In this document: positions 26,261 through 34,642 of the stretch, in pieces | Layout of the letters: each line of letters opens with the position of its first letter | Position numbering within the stretch: the stretch's first letter is position 1 | From: an uncultured Propionibacteriaceae bacterium | GTDB taxonomy: Bacteria; Actinomycetota; Actinomycetes; Propionibacteriales; Propionibacteriaceae | Direction of reading: 5' to 3' | NCBI GenBank assembly: GCA_938046585.1 | Contig: CALIWR010000017.1 | Coordinates: 1-47,525, forward strand | Length of the DNA: 47,525 bases | Notes under the pieces: model-generated | Told to the model about the DNA's origin: nothing | Databases searched by the model: none | What the model saw: only the letters and a program-made list of their open reading frames with translations | Translations under genes and position numbers: made by a program

Positions 26261-26877
26261 CGTGATTCCTCCATGATAGTGTTTGCCTCGGTGATCAGCT
26301 GCCGAAAACGCCGTACCACGGGATCGGCGACCTCGACAGTGGCGGACGCGGGGTTGGCCAATGCCGCGACGATCGTGTCGGTCAGCCTGGTACTTACGGT
26401 CTGGACCGGCGAATCCCGCAGCCATGCGGCATCGACGACCAGGTCATCCAGGCCGTCTCGTTCCTCAGCCCGAGCCCATACCGAAACCCCGGCCGGCGCC
26501 TCGGGAATCTCTCGGGTGTCGGGAATCAGGGTCCCCGCATCCCGGCGCCGTTGAATCTCTGAGAGGACATCCAGCGCCTCCCGGGTCTTGTCCCATGCCA
26601 GTTCCGCCACATCATCGGGCAGGAAACGCGGCTCATAGTCCTCGTGGGCGACCGGCTGTTGGGATCGGATCGTCACCTGCGTGATCTGGATGCTCGTCAG
26701 CACTTCCTGGGTCAGCTGCTCCGCTGTCAGGTGGCGCTGCCATCCGGATCGGACCGAGACCGAGACGAAACGATCCTCAACGAAAACATACGACGTATAA
26801 CCGCTGATACCGGTGATCCGCACGGTCGATCCCGTGGCCTCCGTCACCAGCGGGAAGGACTCGTCGAAGGTCGTCAT
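26257..26877 (-). CDS. First gene of the ESX-like operon, possible YbaB-related N-terminus
   Basis: The product is 206 aa. The N-terminal 70 residues (TVRITGISGYTSYVFVEDRF, then SVRSGWQRHLTAEQLTQEVL) recall the beta-strand-plus-helix pattern of the YbaB/EbfC-like proteins often encoded beside actinobacterial WXG100 genes. I hold this loosely. The middle is acidic and the C-terminus helical. It has no signal peptide or membrane segment. A TAGGGT box 7 nt upstream of the ATG suggests a leaderless operon promoter. G+C is intermediate between the flanks and the next two genes. As the first of four overlapping genes, it may be a chaperone or partner for the secreted pair, in the way EspG acts for ESX substrates, but this is inference. 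Confidence 0.65.
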   Translation of the reverse strand: MTTFDESFPLVTEATGSTVRITGISGYTSYVFVEDRFVSVSVRSGWQRHLTAEQLTQEVLTSIQITQVTIRSQQPVAHEDYEPRFLPDDVAELAWDKTREALDVLSEIQRRRDAGTLIPDTREIPEAPAGVSVWARAEERDGLDDLVVDAAWLRDSPVQTVSTRLTDTIVAALANPASATVEVADPVVRRFRQLITEANTIMEESR

Positions 26878-27207
26878 GCAGGTGACCCTAGCACCGCTCG
26901 GGTGTCAGGAAGAGGGCCCTGTAGAGAATTCCCGCCCGGCCTCCCAGCCCTTCGTCAGGGTTCAGACATATCATGGTCTTTTTGGATCGTGACAATTCCC
27001 GTTTTCCCGTCGCAGAGCCCGTTGGGGCCCCGACATCAGCATGACGAGGAGCTGACCCAGCACCGTCAGCCGGCCCGGGAGGAGCTACGGCTCTGCCCTG
27101 TCTCGGAACAGCACAGCCCGGTCGGCGCCGACCTGTCAGTGGTCGGTGAGAGAGTGAGATCTGCTGGTCGGCAGGCGACTAGGGCAGGCTCGCAAAGGTA
27201 GGGACGG
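26878..27207. other. 330-bp intergenic region between the ESX-like operon and lhr
   Basis: The minus-strand operon promoter sits at 26885-26890 (TAGGGT on the minus strand). A weak hairpin, CCGACC with GGTCGG, is visible near 27129-27146. A locally AT-rich patch around 26968-26999 could hold the lhr promoter, but no clean -35/-10 pair stands out. I see no small gene here. Confidence 0.4.
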
Positions 27208-30200
27208 ATGGGGATCCTCGACCGCTTCTCCCCGGCTACCGCTGCCTGGTTCCGGGCCAGCTTCCCCGGCCCGACCCCCGCGCAGCAGGGGGCCTGGGAG
27301 GCGATCTCGTCAGGTGCGCACACCCTGGTCGTGGCGCCGACCGGCTCCGGAAAGACCCTGTCGGCCTTCCTATGGGCGATCGACCGGCTGTTGTCACGGC
27401 CGGCGCCCGAGGCAGGCTGCCGGGTGCTGTACGTGTCACCGCTGAAGGCGCTGGCGGTCGACGTGGAGCGCAACCTGCGCTCGCCGCTAGTCGGGATCGA
27501 GCACGTGGCGCGGCGGCTGGGGCAGCAGACGGCGCCGGTACGGGTGGCGGTCCGCTCCGGCGACACCCCGGCCGATGAGCGGCGGCGATTCAACCGGGAC
27601 CCGGCCGAGATCCTGATCACCACCCCCGAATCGCTGTTCCTGTTGCTGACCTCGGCGGCCCGTACGGCGCTGACCCAGGTGGAGACGGTGATCCTGGACG
27701 AGGTGCATGCGGTGGCCGGAACCAAACGCGGTGCTCACCTAGCGCTGAGCCTGGAGCGGTTAGACGCGCTGCTGCCGGCCCCGGCGCAGCGGGTCGGGCT
27801 GAGCGCCACGGTCCGGCCGGTGTCTGAGGTGGCCCGGTTCCTGGCCGGGGGCCGGCCGGTCACCACCGTTACCCCGCCCAGCGAGAAACGCTGGGACCTG
27901 CAGGTGGTGGTCCCGGTGCCGGACCTGGCCGACCTGGGCACGGCCACGCCTGCCGCAGGCGGGTCTGACCCACGCCACGGTGTCTCGGTCTGGCCGTACG
28001 TCGAGCAGCGGATCGTGGATCTGGTCTCACAGCACCGCTCCACGCTGGTCTTCGCTAATTCTCGGCGGCTGGCCGAGCGGCTGACCAGCCGAATGAACGA
28101 GATCTGGGCCGAGCGTACGGGACCGGCCCCACCGATGCCCGAGGCGACCACACCATCCTTCAGCGACCTCGAGGAGACGACCGGCTCCCCGCCGGGCCAG
28201 ACGCCCCGGGCTGGCCCGCCGGCCCAGGTGATGGGGCAGGCCGGATCGTCGACCGGGGCGGCGGCGCTGCTAGCCCGGGCCCATCACGGCTCGGTGTCGC
28301 GCGAGCAGCGGACCCAGACCGAGGACGACCTCAAGGCCGGCCGGCTACCGGCGGTAGTGGCGACCTCGTCGCTGGAATTGGGGATCGACATGGGCGCGGT
28401 GGACCTGGTGATTCAGGTAGAGGCCCCGCCGTCGGTAGCTTCCGGGCTACAGCGGGTGGGCCGGGCCGGGCACCAGGTCGGGGCGGTGTCGCGGGGCGTG
28501 CTGTTCCCGAAGTTCCGCGCCGATCTGGTCTCGACCACGGTGATCGTGGAGCGGATGCGCCAGGGCGCGATCGAGCAGACCACGGTGCCCGCCAACCCGC
28601 TGGATGTGCTGGCCCAGCAGGTGGTGGCGATGTGCGCCCTGGACGACTGGGCGGTCGACGACTTGCTCGGGCTGCTACGCCGCTGCGCCCCGTACGCGAG
28701 CCTGACCCGTCCGATATTGGAAGCGGTCTTGGACATGCTGAGCGGGCGCTACCCCAGCGACGACTTCGCCCAACTGCGACCGCGGCTGGTCTGGGACCGG
28801 ATCAGCGACACCCTCTCCGGGCGGCCCGGGGCGCAGCGGCTGGCGGTTACCAGCGGCGGCACGATCCCAGACCGGGGACTCTTCGGGGTCTTCCTGGCCG
28901 GCGGCGACGGCCCCGGGCGGCGAGTCGGGGAGCTGGACGAGGAGATGGTGTACGAGTCACGGGTAGGCGACACCTTCACCCTCGGCAGCTCGACCTGGCA
29001 GATCAGCGACATCACCCACGACCGGGTGCTGGTGGTCCCGGCCCCGGGGGCGCCGGGACGGCTGCCGTTCTGGCACGGCGACGCGCCGGGCCGCCCGGCA
29101 GAGTTGGGCCGGGCCCTCGGCGGTCTGGTCCGCGAGCTGGGTGGGCTGTCCCCGCCGCAGGCCCGGCAGCGGCTGGCGGCGGCCGGCCTCGACGACTGGG
29201 GGTGCGACAACCTGCTCGGCTACCTGGCCGAGCAGCGGGAGGCGACCGGGCAGGTACCCGACGACCACACCATCGTGGTGGAACGGTTCCACGACGAACT
29301 CGGGGACTGGCGGGTGGTGGTGCATTCCCCGTACGGGCAGCCGGTGCACGCCCCGTGGGCGCTGGTGATGGCCGGGCAGCTGCGGCAACGGTACGGGATC
29401 GACGTACAGGCGATGCCGGCCGACGACGGGATCGTGCTGCGGCTGCCGCAGACCGGCGAGCTGCAGGAATGGGCAGAGCCGGAGCCGGTCTTCGACCTGG
29501 CCGGGGTGTTGGACGCGCTGCTACTGGACCCCGACCAAGTGACCGGGTTGGTTACCGAGCAGCTGGGCGGTTCGGCGCTGTTCGCGGCCCGGTTCCGAGA
29601 ATGCGCCGGCCGGGCGCTGCTGCTGCCGCGGCGCCGGCCCGGGAAACGCCAGGCCCTGTGGCAGCAGCGGCAACGCGCGGCGCAGCTGCTGCAGGTAGCG
29701 TCGGGATATCCCAGCTTCCCGATCGTGCTGGAGACTGTCCGGGAATGCCTGCAGGACGTCTTCGACGTACCAGCTCTGGTCGATCTGCTGCGCCGGATCC
29801 GTTCCGGTCAGGTGCGGGTGGTGCAGGTAGAGACCCCGGCCCCGTCGCCGTACGCCTCGTCGCTGCTGTTCGGGTATGTGGCGCAATTCCTGTACGAGGG
29901 GGATTCGCCGCTGGCCGAGCGGCGGGCGGCAGCGTTGAGCCTAGACCCGGCCCTGCTAGCGCAGCTGCTCGGCGCCGGGGACGGGTTGGCCTTGGCAGAC
30001 CTGCTGGACCCTGACGCCCTGACCCGGACCGAGGCTGAGCTGCAGCACCTGCTGCCTGAGCGGCAGGCCCGCGACGCCCACGACCTGGCTGATCTGCTGC
30101 GCACCATCGGCCCGTTGAGCGAGGCCGAATTGGCCCGGCGGCTGCGTAGCGGCACAGACCTGGCCGGGTTCCTGGCGCAGTTGGCGACGGCCCGCCGGGC

Positions 30201-31878
30201 GATCCGGGTGTCGGTGGCCGGCGAGCCGCGGTGGGCAGCGGTCGAAGACGCGGGGCGGCTGCGGGACGCGATCGGGACGGCGCTGCCGCCGGGGCTGCCG
30301 GAGGTCTTCACCGCCCCGGTGACGGACCCGCTCGGTGACCTGGTAGCCCGTTTCGCCCGTAGCCATGCGCCATTCACCGCCGCCGAGATGGCCGCCTGGC
30401 TCGGGGTCGGGGTCCAAGTCGCGCGGGACGCAGCCCGCCGGCTGGTCGCAGCCGGCCGGCTTACCGAGGGCGATCTGCGCCCCGACGGGTGGCGGTCCCA
30501 GGCTCACCAGCCGCCGCTCGATGAGGTCGCCGGGCCGCACTTCTGCGAGCCACAGGTGCTGGCCACGATCCGGCGGCGGTCGCTAGCGGCGCTGCGGGCC
30601 GAAGTAGAGCCGGTCACCGCGGCCGACTTCGCCCGGTTCCTGCCGGCCTGGCAGGGGGTGGGCGGGCAGACCCGGGGGGTGGACGGGGTGCTGCGGGCGG
30701 TGGATCAGCTGTGCGGGGTGGTGCTGGCGGCGTCGGCGGTAGAGACGCTGGTCTTGCCGGCGCGGGTGGCCGACTACCGGCCGGGGCTGCTAGACGAATT
30801 GCTCGCCGCCGGGGAGATCCTGTGGCAGGGGCATGGTGAAGTGGCCGGCGGGGATGGCTGGGTGTCGCTGTACCCGGCTGATCTGGCCCCGATGCTGCTA
30901 GCAGCGCCGCGGGAGGTGAGCGACGAGCTGGACCACAGGGTGCTCGCGGCGATGGCCGACGGCGGGGCGTACCTGGTGGGCCCGCTGGCCGCTGCCGTGG
31001 GCAGCGACCCGGCCGCCGTCACCGCTGCCCTGTGGCGGCTGGTCTGGGCCGGCAGGGTGACGACGGCCAGTTGGGCGCCGCTGCGGGCTCGGATGGGGTC
31101 CGCGACGACCACCCACGCCGCCCGGACGCCGCCGCGCCGGTCGCGGTACGCCCGTACCGGGATCCGTCTGGGTCTTGGCCGCCCGGCGGGGATCTTGCCC
31201 CCGACCGGGAGTGGTCGCTGGTCGCTACTGGCGGACCCTGGCGGGGCCGAGCGGACTGCGGCCGGCCTGGCCCGCGCCGAGGTGCTACTGGACCGGTACG
31301 GGGTGGTGACCCGCGGCTCGGTCGCCGCCGAGCAGATCGACGGTGGTTTCGCCGCGGTGTACCAGGTATTGGCCGCCGCCGAGGAGGCCGGCCGGGTCCG
31401 GCGCGGGTATTTCGTCGAGGGGCTGGGCGCCTCCCAGTTCGGTGGTACCGGGGCGGTTGACCGGCTCCGGGCGATGGCCCGTCCACTGCCCGAGAACGGT
31501 TCGGGTACGGCCGTGGTCTTGGCCGCTGGTGACCCGGCGAATCCGTACGGTGCGGCGCTGGCCTGGCCGGAGCCCGGCGACGAGACCGGGCATCGGCCGG
31601 CCCGCAAGGCCGGGGCCGTGGTGGTGATGGTGGACGGGGACCTGGCCTTGTACCTGGAGCGCGGCGGGAAGACCGTGCTGAGCTTTAGCGACTCCCCTTC
31701 GGTCCTCGACCCGGCGGCTCGGGCGTTGGCGGAGATGGTACGCCGCGGCGGGCTGGGCCGGCTCACCGTTCAGCGCATCAATGGACGGTCGGTGATGATC
31801 GAATCTGGCCTGCTGGGCAAGGCTCTCGAGCAGGCCGGTTTCCGGCTCACCCCGCGCGGGCTGCGGCTGCAAGGTTGA
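27208..31878 (+). CDS. lhr: Lhr-type ATP-dependent DNA helicase
   Basis: This large helicase has 1556 aa, the length of full-size bacterial Lhr. The SF2 core holds motif I APTGSGKTLSAF (43-54), motif II DEVH (164-167), motif III LSATVRP, motif IV/V ATSSLELGIDMGAVDLVI and motif VI QRVGRAGHQ. A winged-helix and Lhr-core beta-barrel domain follow, then the long C-terminal region of full-length Lhr, which forms a ring in characterised homologues. Lhr translocates 3'-5' on single-stranded DNA and unwinds RNA:DNA hybrids; mycobacterial lhr belongs to a DNA-damage regulon. A Pro/Thr-rich insert sits near residues 305-350 between the two RecA lobes. The ATG has a purine-rich stretch (GGTAGGGACGG) upstream. 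It is transcribed alone or with the EXLDI gene 37 bp downstream. Confidence 0.95.
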   Translation: MGILDRFSPATAAWFRASFPGPTPAQQGAWEAISSGAHTLVVAPTGSGKTLSAFLWAIDRLLSRPAPEAGCRVLYVSPLKALAVDVERNLRSPLVGIEHVARRLGQQTAPVRVAVRSGDTPADERRRFNRDPAEILITTPESLFLLLTSAARTALTQVETVILDEVHAVAGTKRGAHLALSLERLDALLPAPAQRVGLSATVRPVSEVARFLAGGRPVTTVTPPSEKRWDLQVVVPVPDLADLGTATPAAGGSDPRHGVSVWPYVEQRIVDLVSQHRSTLVFANSRRLAERLTSRMNEIWAERTGPAPPMPEATTPSFSDLEETTGSPPGQTPRAGPPAQVMGQAGSSTGAAALLARAHHGSVSREQRTQTEDDLKAGRLPAVVATSSLELGIDMGAVDLVIQVEAPPSVASGLQRVGRAGHQVGAVSRGVLFPKFRADLVSTTVIVERMRQGAIEQTTVPANPLDVLAQQVVAMCALDDWAVDDLLGLLRRCAPYASLTRPILEAVLDMLSGRYPSDDFAQLRPRLVWDRISDTLSGRPGAQRLAVTSGGTIPDRGLFGVFLAGGDGPGRRVGELDEEMVYESRVGDTFTLGSSTWQISDITHDRVLVVPAPGAPGRLPFWHGDAPGRPAELGRALGGLVRELGGLSPPQARQRLAAAGLDDWGCDNLLGYLAEQREATGQVPDDHTIVVERFHDELGDWRVVVHSPYGQPVHAPWALVMAGQLRQRYGIDVQAMPADDGIVLRLPQTGELQEWAEPEPVFDLAGVLDALLLDPDQVTGLVTEQLGGSALFAARFRECAGRALLLPRRRPGKRQALWQQRQRAAQLLQVASGYPSFPIVLETVRECLQDVFDVPALVDLLRRIRSGQVRVVQVETPAPSPYASSLLFGYVAQFLYEGDSPLAERRAAALSLDPALLAQLLGAGDGLALADLLDPDALTRTEAELQHLLPERQARDAHDLADLLRTIGPLSEAELARRLRSGTDLAGFLAQLATARRAIRVSVAGEPRWAAVEDAGRLRDAIGTALPPGLPEVFTAPVTDPLGDLVARFARSHAPFTAAEMAAWLGVGVQVARDAARRLVAAGRLTEGDLRPDGWRSQAHQPPLDEVAGPHFCEPQVLATIRRRSLAALRAEVEPVTAADFARFLPAWQGVGGQTRGVDGVLRAVDQLCGVVLAASAVETLVLPARVADYRPGLLDELLAAGEILWQGHGEVAGGDGWVSLYPADLAPMLLAAPREVSDELDHRVLAAMADGGAYLVGPLAAAVGSDPAAVTAALWRLVWAGRVTTASWAPLRARMGSATTTHAARTPPRRSRYARTGIRLGLGRPAGILPPTGSGRWSLLADPGGAERTAAGLARAEVLLDRYGVVTRGSVAAEQIDGGFAAVYQVLAAAEEAGRVRRGYFVEGLGASQFGGTGAVDRLRAMARPLPENGSGTAVVLAAGDPANPYGAALAWPEPGDETGHRPARKAGAVVVMVDGDLALYLERGGKTVLSFSDSPSVLDPAARALAEMVRRGGLGRLTVQRINGRSVMIESGLLGKALEQAGFRLTPRGLRLQG

Positions 31879-31902
31879 CCAGCAGACCAACCTATCTATG
31901 CA

Positions 31903-31915
31903 TATACTTATGCGC
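31903..31915 (+). promoter_or_regulatory. -10 box and small inverted repeat before the EXLDI gene
   Basis: TATACT (31903-31908) lies 7 nt before the ATG. It is embedded in GCATA-TACT-TATGC (31900-31913 region), a short inverted repeat that could be an operator. The whole patch is strikingly AT-rich for this genome. Confidence 0.45.
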
Positions 31916-32434
31916 ATGCCCAGCAAGAACATCTATGTGGCCGAAGCGGACCTGGCGATGTTCTCCCGCGCCGCTGAGCTTGCCGGCGGGCTCTCGGCAG
32001 CCGTGGCGGCGGGTCTGCGGCTGTATCTGGCCCAGCACGACCGGGATCGACAGGAGCACCCTATGAAAACCATCACCGTTAACCTCGACCAGGGGCCCGT
32101 GACCGTCACCAAACGTTTCCAGGGCCGTCAGCTCCTGCGGTGGAGCCGAACCGAGGGCCTGCGGGTCTACAGCGCCCGGGTCTATCTCACGGCCCGGGGA
32201 CAGTACGCCATCTACACCCGAGATGATCCTGACTGGTCGGCGGTCTCGAGCGGTGACGACGCCGATCCGGTCTGGGAGGACCCGGCCTGGAACGGACGGT
32301 GGTGGCAGCGGGGAGCCCGCGAGCTACGAGTCTTCGCCTCGATCGAGTCGATGGCGGGGCAGGTGCCTGAGGATCTGGTAGCCGCGGTACGGGCTCATCA
32401 GGACCAGCCCGAGATCGAGGATCTCGACATCTGA
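31916..32434 (+). CDS. EXLDI family protein
   Basis: The product is 172 aa from the ATG at 31916 and ends in IEDLDI, the C-terminal E-x-L-D-I signature that names this small actinobacterial family. The N-terminus, MPSKNIYVAEADLAMFSRAAELAGGLSAAVAAGLR, looks like a ribbon-helix-helix segment of the kind found in small DNA-binding proteins. The C-terminal part has the typical YLTARGQYAIYTR strand pair. Function is unknown; some family members sit next to regulators. An in-frame ATG at 31898 lies within the promoter, so I prefer 31916. Confidence 0.85.
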   Translation: MPSKNIYVAEADLAMFSRAAELAGGLSAAVAAGLRLYLAQHDRDRQEHPMKTITVNLDQGPVTVTKRFQGRQLLRWSRTEGLRVYSARVYLTARGQYAIYTRDDPDWSAVSSGDDADPVWEDPAWNGRWWQRGARELRVFASIESMAGQVPEDLVAAVRAHQDQPEIEDLDI

Positions 32435-32916
32435 TCCGGGGCGGTCCACATCACCAAACGCGGGCCAACCCGAGTCAACCCGTTCACCACAGCTGAAGGC
32501 AACCCACACCACAAGACGCGAACCCACGAGCACCACACATCCGTAGCGGAGCCAGTCGGCCGGGGCGTCTGCGAAGTAGAGCAGCCAGCCCCCCTTTCGG
32601 TGGCCGATCGTTACACCTGAACCACGTTCCGGGCCGCCTCGGCCTGCAAGTTCCCCTTTTCGGTGGCCGATCGTTCCCCCGGGCGACACGGGTGGGCCCG
32701 GCCGCGTCGGCCTAGGCGCTAGCCCGGTACGACGTCGGCCGGGGCGCGGGTGTGCTTCCCCTCATCACCCGCGCCGGGCCCTGTCCCCCATCCTTGCCCG
32801 CCTTCAGGCGGTCCGCTCCAGGTCTGAAAAACCCAGGTCTGTTCCCGCATTCTGGTGCCGCAAGCAGGATCCCCTCGACCAGTCGTGCGATGTGCTCCTA
32901 GGCCGGTGCCACGGGT
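32435..32916. other. 482-bp intergenic region with a short direct repeat
   Basis: TTTCGGTGGCCGATCGTT occurs at 32595-32612 and 32658-32675, 63 bp apart. On the minus strand each copy reads AACGATCGGCCACCGAAA, which reminds me of the multiple end repeats of some insertion sequences, but no transposase gene is near. The rest holds nothing I can name. Open frames here look like shadows. Confidence 0.5.
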
Positions 32917-33534
32917 CTAGGCCGCCAGCAGGTCTCGTTGACCGGCCAGCCGGCGTCTTCCCGCCGAGCACCGCCACCTCACGGTAGTCGCCGACAGGCC
33001 CAATGCCCGCGCTGCCTCGGCGCTGCTCAGCCCGACCACGTACACCGCGTCCATTGCCTGCCGTACCGGGTCCGAGATGATCCCCAAGTCGACCGCCTCA
33101 ATCAGCAGCCGCCGTACGCCCAGCACAGCCGACGGGCTGGCCCGACTCAGCGGCCGTAGCGGGGTCTGCTCCGCCAGAACATCCTTGCGGGCGTCCAGCA
33201 CCAGATTGGCCACTACCCGGGCCGGGCGCCGAGCCAGCGGATAACTCAGGATCCGTACCCATAACGCGGCCAGGAGCGCCTCCAGCGGCAGGCGCCGGTC
33301 GCCGCTGCTGATCCGCAGCAGCAGCCGCAGCACCGACATCACCACCACCTGCCCGGCCAGATGATCGCCGGCCTGGGCTGCGCCGATCAGCCTGGCCAAC
33401 CACGGGTCCCCTTCGACGCGGGCCCGAATCAGGGCCTCCTCGGCCGTGACCGGTTCGCGTTGTAGTCGCTGCTGCGCCACCGCCCGCCAGTCCGTCGTCA
33501 GGTGGGCCACCAGGCTGTCCTGGATCATCGCCAT
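32917..33534 (-). CDS. Sigma-region-4-like helix-turn-helix protein
   Basis: The product is 205 aa from the ATG at 33534 (MAMIQDSLVAHL); a TTG at 33567 is also in frame. The C-terminal 55 residues form a sigma-70 region 4-like helix-turn-helix: ISDPVRQAMDAVYVVGLSSA, then EAARALGLSATTVRWRCSAGRRRL. The N-terminal two thirds are helical, with hydrophobic stretches (VVVMSVLRLLLRIS, LEALLAALWVRILS) and no clear region 2, so this is not a standard sigma factor. It is probably a DNA-binding regulator. A TGYTGTC array with 21-bp phasing lies directly upstream and is a candidate binding site for it. The relation to the barstar-like neighbour is unknown. Confidence 0.7.
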   Translation of the reverse strand: MAMIQDSLVAHLTTDWRAVAQQRLQREPVTAEEALIRARVEGDPWLARLIGAAQAGDHLAGQVVVMSVLRLLLRISSGDRRLPLEALLAALWVRILSYPLARRPARVVANLVLDARKDVLAEQTPLRPLSRASPSAVLGVRRLLIEAVDLGIISDPVRQAMDAVYVVGLSSAEAARALGLSATTVRWRCSAGRRRLAGQRDLLAA

Positions 33535-33572
33535 CCCTGTGCTCGTTCCATGGATCGAGCAAAGCAATCAGG

Positions 33573-33674
33573 TGTTGTCGGAACTGTTGTCGTAGCGGGG
33601 ATGGGTGCTGTCGGTTGCCCAGGAGGTGCTGTCGCGTTGGGGTGAATGTTGTCCCAGGGTGGTCAGGTGTTGTC
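33573..33674 (+). repeat. Phased TGYTGTC repeat array (iteron-like)
   Basis: TGTTGTC or TGCTGTC begins at 33573, 33585, 33606, 33627, 33647 and 33668, so the last five are spaced 21, 21, 20 and 21 bp. Four of the six copies are preceded by GG. The spacing equals two helical turns and places all five on one face of the DNA. The last copy includes the stop codon of the barstar-like gene (minus strand). Confidence 0.8.
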
Positions 33675-34205
33675 CACTACGGCTGGCGGGACATCCGGCG
33701 GCGGCCAGAGAGCGATCCGAAAATCCTGTTTGCTCGCGATCACCTCGGTCGGAACCGCCTCCAGCTTGAGATCGGGGGTGTCAGACTGGACTACCACCAA
33801 GATCCGATGCTCGAACATCACCGCCATCCGTGACGCCTGCGCCAACTGGTCCAGAAAGGACAAGGCCTCGGGACGGTGCCGAGACATGAAGTCGTCGTAC
33901 ACCCCGAGCACTAGTGCCATCCGCAGCCGCTCATCGCCGTACGGGGCGTCAGAGCGCCCCAGCTCGGACAGCCAGGTTCCCACCGTGTCCATGGTGCGCG
34001 GCAGTGACACCGGCATCGCCAACCCCTGCGCCAGTTCCGGCCCGGCGTCCAACGGGGTCTGCCATTTGCGGCAGTCGAAGGCGGCGATCCGGTAGGACCG
34101 GGCCTTGAGATCGGTCAGGACCGAACCCAGCACCCGTCGCTCGTGTACGAGCGCCACCGCGCCCCGAGCCAGCGAGGCAGGCGTCACGGAAGGCGTCGGT
34201 TCCAT
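33663..34205 (-). CDS. Barstar-like (barnase inhibitor) domain protein
   Basis: The product is 180 aa from the ATG at 34205; a GTG at 34217 is an alternative. The fold pattern resembles barstar: a first strand-helix unit (VLTDLKARSYRIAAFDCRKW), a helix leading to a Pro (LAQGLAMPVSLPRTMDTVGT) in the place of the family's NLDAL segment, then WLSELG and a long helix (ALSFLDQLAQASRMAVMF) before a final strand (ILVVVQSD). Barstars bind and block extracellular ribonucleases inside the producing cell. No ribonuclease gene is nearby, so this may be an orphan immunity-type protein. It is longer than classical barstar (about 90 aa). The stop codon lies in the phased TGYTGTC array. Confidence 0.55.
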   Translation of the reverse strand: MEPTPSVTPASLARGAVALVHERRVLGSVLTDLKARSYRIAAFDCRKWQTPLDAGPELAQGLAMPVSLPRTMDTVGTWLSELGRSDAPYGDERLRMALVLGVYDDFMSRHRPEALSFLDQLAQASRMAVMFEHRILVVVQSDTPDLKLEAVPTEVIASKQDFRIALWPPPDVPPAVVDNT

Positions 34206-34642
34206 AGCGCTGGCCACGCTAGCGCACCTGGGCTCACCTGAACCCGGTCCTAGTGGAAGCCCTCATGAAGGAGGCCGAGGCCCGCACATCCGGGACTACC
34301 GGGCCCGGCCCGAATCGGGCTCGCGGCCAACCTGTTGTTCTGCATCCACGACCCAGATGGGTCACACGACATAAGCGCACAACAGCGGACGGAACACTCC
34401 CCGAGTCTGCTGAAGCAGGCCTCACACCCCTCGTTCGTCCGCTGTTGTGCGGTTCGCAGAGCATCTCGCATCAGCAGCCCGCCTGGGCCCGATCCACGCG
34501 AAAGTTACGCAACCGTAACCGTCTTGCCCCCAAGAGCGGCGCAGCAGCCCCGTGGCCTGTGGCAAGGTGAGTCGCACCACGTCTTGTGGCCAGAGAGCCC
34601 AGGGGGTTGCTGGGGACGGCCCGCAGCCCCCTGGAGCTGTTC
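34206..34642. other. 437-bp intergenic region containing a long inverted repeat
   Basis: CGCACAACAGCGGACG at 34376-34391 is matched by its perfect 16-bp complement at 34436-34451, enclosing a smaller CTGCT-GA-AGCAG hairpin. The arms closely match the repeat found three times in the cydDC linker. No gene is evident in the rest. A terminator for the MFS gene may be included, but none is clear. Confidence 0.55.
34376..34451. repeat. Long inverted repeat, 16-bp perfect arms
   Basis: The arms at 34376-34391 and 34436-34451 (CGCACAACAGCGGACG and complement) could form a 76-nt cruciform or hairpin. The similarity to the cydDC linker repeat extends to about 17 of 20 positions (CGCACAACARCGGRCSGAAC). 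Confidence 0.7.

Noticed and set aside
32324..32689. 121-aa minus-strand frame with TIGHRKG repeats
   Set aside because: It overlaps the end of the EXLDI gene and its repeated peptide is just the translated 18-bp direct repeat.
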